Shown: positions 59,385-64,000 of the stretch, in pieces
Layout of the letters: each line of letters starts with the position of its first letter
Position numbering within the stretch: position 1 is the first letter of the stretch
Origin: CAZMHL01 sp045605445
Lineage (GTDB): Bacteria; Bacillota; Clostridia; RGIG6154
Direction: 5' to 3'
DNA length: 64,000 bases
NCBI GenBank assembly: GCA_045605445.1
Contig: JAZUPZ010000052.1
Coordinates: forward strand, 1 to 64,000
Position numbers and translations under genes: made by a program
Notes under the pieces: generated by a model
Databases searched by the model: none
What the model saw: the letters and a program-made list of their open reading frames with translations, nothing else
Told to the model about the DNA's origin: nothing

Positions 59385-60701
59385 TTACTTCGCGTCGTTT
59401 TCATTAAACACATCGCCACATTCAGGGCAGAACTTTGGCGGATTCTGAGGATCTTCAGGAGTCCAGCCGCATTTGTCGCATCTGTATAAAGGAGCTCCTT
59501 CAGGTTTCTTGCTTCCGCAATTCTGACAGAATTTGCCCTGATTTACTGTTCCGCATGTGCAAGTCCAGCCGTTTTGAGCAGGCTGAGGCTTTCCACAATT
59601 CTGGCAGAACTTGCCTGTATTATCTGTTCCACATTCGCATTTCCAACCGCCTGCGCCTACATTAACCTGCTGATTCTGCATTGTAGGCTGATTATTTTCA
59701 GCACCCTGCATAAAGTTTGCCATTGTGCCCATCATATTTCCTGCCATACCCATACCCATAAAGCCTGCCATTGCGCCGTTTTCATTTGCGGCAGCAGTAT
59801 TCATAGCCTGAGCAGTTGCGCCTGCCATATGACCACGGAGCATATTGGCATCTCTGCCCATAGCAGCGCTTCTCTGATATTCAGTGATTCTTGCTTCATC
59901 TTCCTCAGTTGCATTAACAGAAGATACGCCGAACTCAACAATCTCTACGCCTCGTCTGTCTCTCCATTTAGAAGATAAAAGCTCATTGAGTTCATCTGCA
60001 AGCTGTATTGTATATGCAGGGATTGCACCGTAATAGATATTGTTCTGCGAAATCTTGAACATTGCAGGCTGAAGTGCTGTCAAAAGTTCAGATTTTAACT
60101 GACCGTCAATTTCATCTCTTGTGAACGAACCTTCTACATTAGCACATACATTGGTGTAGAAGAGCATTGGGTTTGTAATTCTGTAAGAATACTCACCGTG
60201 GCAACGGATTTTAATATCAAGTGGGAATCCGATAGCCTGATCCATAATTCTGAAAGGAATAGGAGAAGGTGTACCATACTTATTTCCCATAATTTCCTTT
60301 GTGTTGAAATAATACACTCTCTGGTCTTTTGCAGGTTCACCGCCAAAGGTAAAACGCTTACCGACCTCAGAGAAGCTCTTTTTAATGTTTTCACCAAGGC
60401 CGCCATAGAAAAGACTTGGTTCCGTGCCTGTGTCATACACGAATTCGCCCGGCTCCGCACAAAGTTCTACAACCTTTCCCGATTCTACAATCATCATACA
60501 CTGTCCGTCGTTGACATTGATGATAGAACCGTTTGAAATAATATTGTCGGTTCCTTTTTTGTTAGAGGAACGTCCACCTGCTTTTTTCTCACCTTTTACA
60601 ACAAGTGTGTCGCTATCCATGCTCTCACAGTAAAAATAATCTCTCCAAGAGTCTGCGAGTACTCCGCCAAGTGCTCCAATTCCTGCTTTTAATAATCCCA
60701 T
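59385..60701 (-). CDS. SPFH-domain protein with three C-terminal zinc ribbons (YdjI-like)
   Basis: The 438-residue protein starts like the virion-core/YdjI family (MGLLKAGIGALGGVLADSWR) with an SPFH domain at about 60-290. A Gly/Ala/Met-rich stretch (about 300-340, GAMAGFMGMGMAGNMMG) leads to three zinc ribbons: CECGTDNTGKFCQNCG, CTCGTVNQGKFCQNCG and CDKCGWTPEDP...FCPECG. SPFH proteins gather on membranes; B. subtilis YdjI is recruited by the phage-shock-like PspA system. No pspA is present in the window. GGAAGGAG precedes the ATG. Confidence 0.85.
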   Translation of the reverse strand: MGLLKAGIGALGGVLADSWRDYFYCESMDSDTLVVKGEKKAGGRSSNKKGTDNIISNGSIINVNDGQCMMIVESGKVVELCAEPGEFVYDTGTEPSLFYGGLGENIKKSFSEVGKRFTFGGEPAKDQRVYYFNTKEIMGNKYGTPSPIPFRIMDQAIGFPLDIKIRCHGEYSYRITNPMLFYTNVCANVEGSFTRDEIDGQLKSELLTALQPAMFKISQNNIYYGAIPAYTIQLADELNELLSSKWRDRRGVEIVEFGVSSVNATEEDEARITEYQRSAAMGRDANMLRGHMAGATAQAMNTAAANENGAMAGFMGMGMAGNMMGTMANFMQGAENNQPTMQNQQVNVGAGGWKCECGTDNTGKFCQNCGKPQPAQNGWTCTCGTVNQGKFCQNCGSKKPEGAPLYRCDKCGWTPEDPQNPPKFCPECGDVFNENDAK

Positions 60702-60744
60702 AATTTATTCTCCTTCCTTAAGCAAATGACACAATAATCAAACA

Positions 60745-60974
60745 CGTTTTTTGCCGACTATTTTGGTCACTGCTTTGTTAAAATACTCGTTAATGCGTCA
60801 AGCATTAACTGCGTTTTTGCCTCGCATTGCCTGAAAATATTCAGGCAAAAAATCTTTATGACCTGAAATGAGAAAAAACGCGATTGTTCAAGGCGGCAGG
60901 GCGAAGAAATACTGTTGTATTTCAAGACCGACAACACCGAAAAAGCGTGTTTTTGCCATTTCAGGCGTATTTGC
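60745..60974. repeat. Palindrome-rich non-coding segment, repeat-like
   Basis: The stretch carries GTTAATGC/GCATTAAC and GCCTGAA/TTCAGGC hairpins plus inverted copies of GCGTTTTT/AAAAACGC and AAACACGC-type blocks. A short frame on the minus strand (60767-61009) lacks a ribosome site and runs into the lipoprotein gene's C-terminal codons. It looks like an inserted intergenic repeat separating the SPFH gene from the upstream lipoprotein genes. Confidence 0.55.
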
Positions 60975-61568
60975 TTATGGTGCCATTTGCTTATTATATA
61001 AATTTTCATCCATTACTCCATAATCTGTTATATCCCACACATCAGGGTTTTTAATAAGCTTTCCATCACCGCCGATTTGAGGGCTGAATTTATGTCCGCT
61101 CAAATTCAGCTCGGTGCTGATTTCAATATTTGAATGTAAATCAGACAAGTTACATTTAACGGTAAATGCTTCGCCGTTATATATGGTGTGGACTTCGCCT
61201 GTATCAAGATTTGTTATATCAACATCTTCTTTGTATCTCGGCACAATCAAATACCATTCGTCGCCTTCGTAATCAACGTGTCCAATCTGCTCAATAGCAA
61301 AATCATCCAAGTCAGCAAAAATTCCTTCAATATATGTATGACGGAACTCCATTCTGTCACCATAGCCTAAAAATGCTACCGCAAACATCGGCTGACCATC
61401 GTAATTATCAAAGTCGAATACATTTGCATATATACTTCTGTAATCCGAGTCCTTATATACCATACCTGTTTTGTCAAGCGGTTGCGGTTTTTCTGTTGCA
61501 CACCCAAAGAGTGATGCCAGCATTGTGATAACAGTCATAAATTTCATAATATTTCTTACCATTCTCAT
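60975..61568 (-). CDS. Lipoprotein of unknown function
   Basis: The 197-residue protein has a lipoprotein signal ending ITMLASLFGC and a mature part with mixed strands and many aromatic and acidic residues (YANVFDFDNYDGQPMFAVAF). ATG 61568 follows GGGGTGAT and starts four bases after the upstream stop, so it is translationally coupled to the DUF3298 lipoprotein. Its last codons touch the repeat-like segment. No family recognised. Confidence 0.65.
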   Translation of the reverse strand: MRMVRNIMKFMTVITMLASLFGCATEKPQPLDKTGMVYKDSDYRSIYANVFDFDNYDGQPMFAVAFLGYGDRMEFRHTYIEGIFADLDDFAIEQIGHVDYEGDEWYLIVPRYKEDVDITNLDTGEVHTIYNGEAFTVKCNLSDLHSNIEISTELNLSGHKFSPQIGGDGKLIKNPDVWDITDYGVMDENLYNKQMAP

Positions 61569-61572
61569 AAAA

Positions 61573-63105
61573 TCACCCCGCATATAATAATTCTTCAAAG
61601 CATTCATCCTCAGGAATACCGTTTACTTTTCTCGGCCAATCGGAAACATCAATATTAAGCCTTACAATTCCACCATTTTCTGTCTTTAAATCAACGAAAG
61701 TTTTTCCGTCTGTCTGATATGGTGTGAGTGATGTGCCAATTGGAAGCTCTGTTTTTTCCATTTCAGGCAGAAGCTCTGCATCAAGAGGTATTGCTGTTTT
61801 TACATCATGACCGTAATTAAAGGTGTAGGCTTTATCTGTCATTTCAGGTTTTCCATCTGTTTCGCTTAGTTTATATGTTGCTGTAGCTCCACGGGTTCCC
61901 AATATTTCAAACCTTGTTTCAAGCCTTAAAAATTCAGGATTATTAAAGACTTGCTTATACACTGTACCATCTTCAAAGCCTTCCTCTATATACTCATAAT
62001 CAACTTCAGTACCATAAAGCTCCTGTGTCATTTTGGGAGTATCGCCATTTATATCCCAGGTACAGAACATATGGTAGTCATTATCTGAGAACGAATCGGA
62101 ATAAATATAGTTTTTATCACCGATATGTGCTAAATAAACATCAAAATCGTAAGCATAGTTGATTTCATCGGTATAAGTTTTTCCGTTTACCGTAACCGAC
62201 AACATATTGTATGAGCCATATTGGTCTAATGAAGTATCTATTTCTATGTAGTCTTTTTCCTCATCATTTCCGTTTAAGTCAAAATCAATCTTTTGACGCA
62301 TCGGAAGCATCAAGCAAAAGTTTCCGGAAGGTGCCTTTGTATATTCTTCATTGAAAATATAAGGTTCTTCATCAAAATAGATTTTCACAGAAAGAGGACC
62401 TGCTGCATAGGCTGCTATATCATAAGGACTAAACCAGAATGTAATGCCCTGATAATCAAGTGTCCAATTGTAATCTTCCGGAGAATACTCGTTAAAAATC
62501 GTCCATAACTGATTCTCGCCGAAATTCAGATAATCGTATTTGCTGTTCAGTTCACCTTCCAGAATATCAGGCAAGCCCTTAATACTTGGCATAACATCAG
62601 TCAGAATCAGTTTCTCTCCCGTCTCAGGATTGAAATTGGTGGTTATGTAATGATAATCAGGATGTACGCCGCCAGAATGTACAAATACATCCTCTACATA
62701 GCTTACAATCTTTGTGTCGGCTCTTTGCAAATATACTTTTGACTCTCCCTCAAGGTAAAGGGGATTGTATTCATCACCCTCTAAATCCTTGGCAGCACCC
62801 GAGAGTTCATACATCAATGCTTTTGCATCTTTTAATGCTTCGTTGTTTAGCTTATCAAAGGCCTTTTTAAGCTCGGGGAATTTCTTCTCATCATCTTCTG
62901 AAAGCTTCAGTTTGTCCCATGATACATTTAGGGTAACATTGTTCTCATTCCATTCCTCAATGCTTTTTTCTCCAAGCATTACTGAAATGAAGGATATATC
63001 CTCTTCGGGATTTTCATTCACAATGTTGTTTGGTGCTTTTTTACAAGAGCAAAGGGAAAGCAAGATGCAAACCACCATTCCTATACATACGAATCTTTTT
63101 GTCAT
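61573..63105 (-). CDS. Lipoprotein with DUF3298/RsiV-like domain
   Basis: The 510-residue protein has a lipobox (LLSLCSCKK) and a PdaC/RsiV-like region at about 45-265 with the family motif VHSGGVHPDYHYITTNF and NPETGEKLILTDVM. The remaining 240 residues form a second beta-rich domain of unknown type. Related domains occur in anti-sigma factor RsiV, where they sense lysozyme, and in wall deacetylases; here there is no transmembrane anti-sigma part. AAAGGAGG precedes the ATG. It heads a pair with the 197-residue lipoprotein. Confidence 0.75.
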   Translation of the reverse strand: MTKRFVCIGMVVCILLSLCSCKKAPNNIVNENPEEDISFISVMLGEKSIEEWNENNVTLNVSWDKLKLSEDDEKKFPELKKAFDKLNNEALKDAKALMYELSGAAKDLEGDEYNPLYLEGESKVYLQRADTKIVSYVEDVFVHSGGVHPDYHYITTNFNPETGEKLILTDVMPSIKGLPDILEGELNSKYDYLNFGENQLWTIFNEYSPEDYNWTLDYQGITFWFSPYDIAAYAAGPLSVKIYFDEEPYIFNEEYTKAPSGNFCLMLPMRQKIDFDLNGNDEEKDYIEIDTSLDQYGSYNMLSVTVNGKTYTDEINYAYDFDVYLAHIGDKNYIYSDSFSDNDYHMFCTWDINGDTPKMTQELYGTEVDYEYIEEGFEDGTVYKQVFNNPEFLRLETRFEILGTRGATATYKLSETDGKPEMTDKAYTFNYGHDVKTAIPLDAELLPEMEKTELPIGTSLTPYQTDGKTFVDLKTENGGIVRLNIDVSDWPRKVNGIPEDECFEELLYAG

Positions 63106-63134
63106 AAAAAGTCCTCCTTTCTCGCGAAGAAATT

Positions 63135-63183
63135 CTTCTTTTCAAAACCCTTCAACCTTTATTTGAAGGGTTTTGAAAAGAAG
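63135..63183. terminator. Perfect 21-bp inverted repeat
   Basis: CTTCTTTTCAAAACCCTTCAA and its exact inverse TTGAAGGGTTTTGAAAAGAAG flank a 7-base loop. A second hairpin (GGGAGC/GCTCCC at about 63183-63198) adjoins it. The pair lies just beyond the 63215 stop and probably terminates that gene. Confidence 0.75.
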
Positions 63184-63214
63184 GGAGCGAAAGCTCCCTT
63201 CTTTCGCTTACAAA

Positions 63215-63832
63215 TTATCTCTCAAGACGGAAAATTTGATTGAATAAACCTTTTATGTAATCATCAGAAAGATCTTCTTCAAATGAACCGATTTTAAGTC
63301 CGAAAAGACCGCTGTCTTCTGTGCCTTTGTATTCAAATCCTACGAAGCATGCCTTGTATTCTTCTTCGTCATCTACCTCTTTGTAGGTGTATCTGATGAG
63401 TTTTACAGGCTTTCCTTCAAAATCAATACCAAGGTCAATTGCTTCCTGTTCATAGAATGTATAATCATCCGATGCCGCACCATCAAAATAATACTCTACA
63501 AATGGCTCGTTACTGCTGATACCCTCAAAATGCTTATATCCCATAATTTCTGCATCCCAGGAATAGTCGTCAGCAAGCATGATTACAATGTCACCTGCAT
63601 CTTCGGCATCCTCTGAATCAACTGAAAAGAATGCACCATCAGGCTTATGCAGTGTAATCTTTGTTTCGTCATCGCCGTAGGTCATATTGATTTTGTTTAC
63701 TACATCTTCGGCTTCGTCAAGTTCTTCTGAATAATCTGAATTGTCTGCTTCTTCCGAAACTTCTGCATTGTTGCAACCAACAAGTGCAAAAATCATAATT
63801 CCTGCCAATAATAATGCTAATAATTTTTTCAT
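63215..63832 (-). CDS. Acidic lipoprotein of unknown function
   Basis: The 205-residue protein has a clear lipoprotein signal (IMIFALVGCNN) and a very acidic mature part (EELDEAEDVVNK, DSEDAEDAGD, YKEVDDEEEY). No catalytic motif is visible. AAAGGAGAC precedes the ATG 20 bases after the stop of the gene cut by the window edge, so the two are probably co-transcribed. Confidence 0.7.
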   Translation of the reverse strand: MKKLLALLLAGIMIFALVGCNNAEVSEEADNSDYSEELDEAEDVVNKINMTYGDDETKITLHKPDGAFFSVDSEDAEDAGDIVIMLADDYSWDAEIMGYKHFEGISSNEPFVEYYFDGAASDDYTFYEQEAIDLGIDFEGKPVKLIRYTYKEVDDEEEYKACFVGFEYKGTEDSGLFGLKIGSFEEDLSDDYIKGLFNQIFRLER

Positions 63833-63851
63833 TTTAATCTGTCTCCTTTAA

Positions 63852-64000
63852 TTATTTTTCTGTTTTTTCTTCCTCTTCAGGATATTCAACTACACCGCGA
63901 TATTCAAAGGAGTCAACAATTTTCTTGATATCCTCATCTTCGTACTGAGCTTTGTCCTCAGGAGTACCATCCTTGCTGTAATCAATAGTTTCTGTATTAA
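63852..64000 (-). CDS. 3' end of a gene cut by the window edge
   Basis: The minus strand stays open from the window end to a TAA at 63852-63854 and encodes about 48 residues: TIDYSKDGTPEDKAQYEDED, IKKIVDSFEYRGVVEYPEEE and a Glu/Lys end. The acidic character resembles the neighbouring lipoprotein. The 5' part lies outside the window, so the function cannot be judged. Confidence 0.7.
   Translation of the reverse strand, partial: NTETIDYSKDGTPEDKAQYEDEDIKKIVDSFEYRGVVEYPEEEEKTEK

Noticed and set aside
60767..61009. 80-codon minus-strand frame in the repeat-like segment
   Set aside because: No ribosome site, composition like a repeat, and it overlaps the end of a real lipoprotein gene in another frame.

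Overview
The window reads as chromosomal DNA of a low-GC, endospore-forming Gram-positive bacterium of the class Clostridia. The evidence is the spoIIGA-sigE pair, CIRCE-controlled groESL, an FMN riboswitch in front of a ribU-type ECF component, strong AGGAGG ribosome binding sites, SigA-like promoters with 17-bp spacers, and many exported proteins with copper-amine-oxidase-N-like repeats or SLH domains. No rRNA gene is present, so a genus cannot be named.

Layout. 1-7.2 kb: riboflavin uptake, a transaldolase, an AraC regulator, small membrane proteins and a doubly frameshifted exported-protein gene, with hairpin-rich repeats between them. 7.3-11.1 kb: pnp and rpsO with a promoter and structured leader, then two membrane proteins. 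11.2-23 kb: phosphohexomutase, comM, then the compact glmU-murG-pth-mfd-phosphoesterase operon (cell-wall precursor synthesis, translation, repair). 23-33 kb: repeats, uppP, an exported nuclease, sigE/spoIIGA, a BspA-like exported protein, RNase J behind a leader with its own promoter and a terminator-like hairpin, a VanW/G5 protein and a LUD protein. 33-46 kb: PBP1A, a TRIC-type channel with a fossil C-terminal duplication, an MBL hydrolase, a divergent LysR/SGNH-like pair around a perfect dyad, groESL, ruvCAB, and a GH39-like glycosidase whose promoter carries a dyad operator. 46-50.5 kb: coiled-coil protein, coaD, rsmD, recG, two small membrane proteins. 50.6-55 kb: a candidate structured RNA of about 315 nt with its own promoter and terminator in front of potABCD. 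55-64 kb: tRNA-Trp with a duplicated 3' end, then an accessory-looking minus-strand run of lipoproteins, a large SLH protein and an SPFH/zinc-ribbon protein; the last gene is cut by the window edge.

How the parts relate. Much of the window serves the envelope: glmU and murG make and use UDP-GlcNAc for lipid II, uppP recycles the lipid carrier, PBP1A polymerises, and SLH proteins decorate the wall. recG, ruvCAB, mfd and comM cover DNA repair and uptake/branch processing; pnp and RNase J cover RNA decay. The most unusual elements are non-coding: the pot leader RNA, the RNase J leader, a dispersed intergenic repeat present in two inverted copies, and a 330-bp array of mini-palindromes. All assignments come from reading the sequence; no database search was made.
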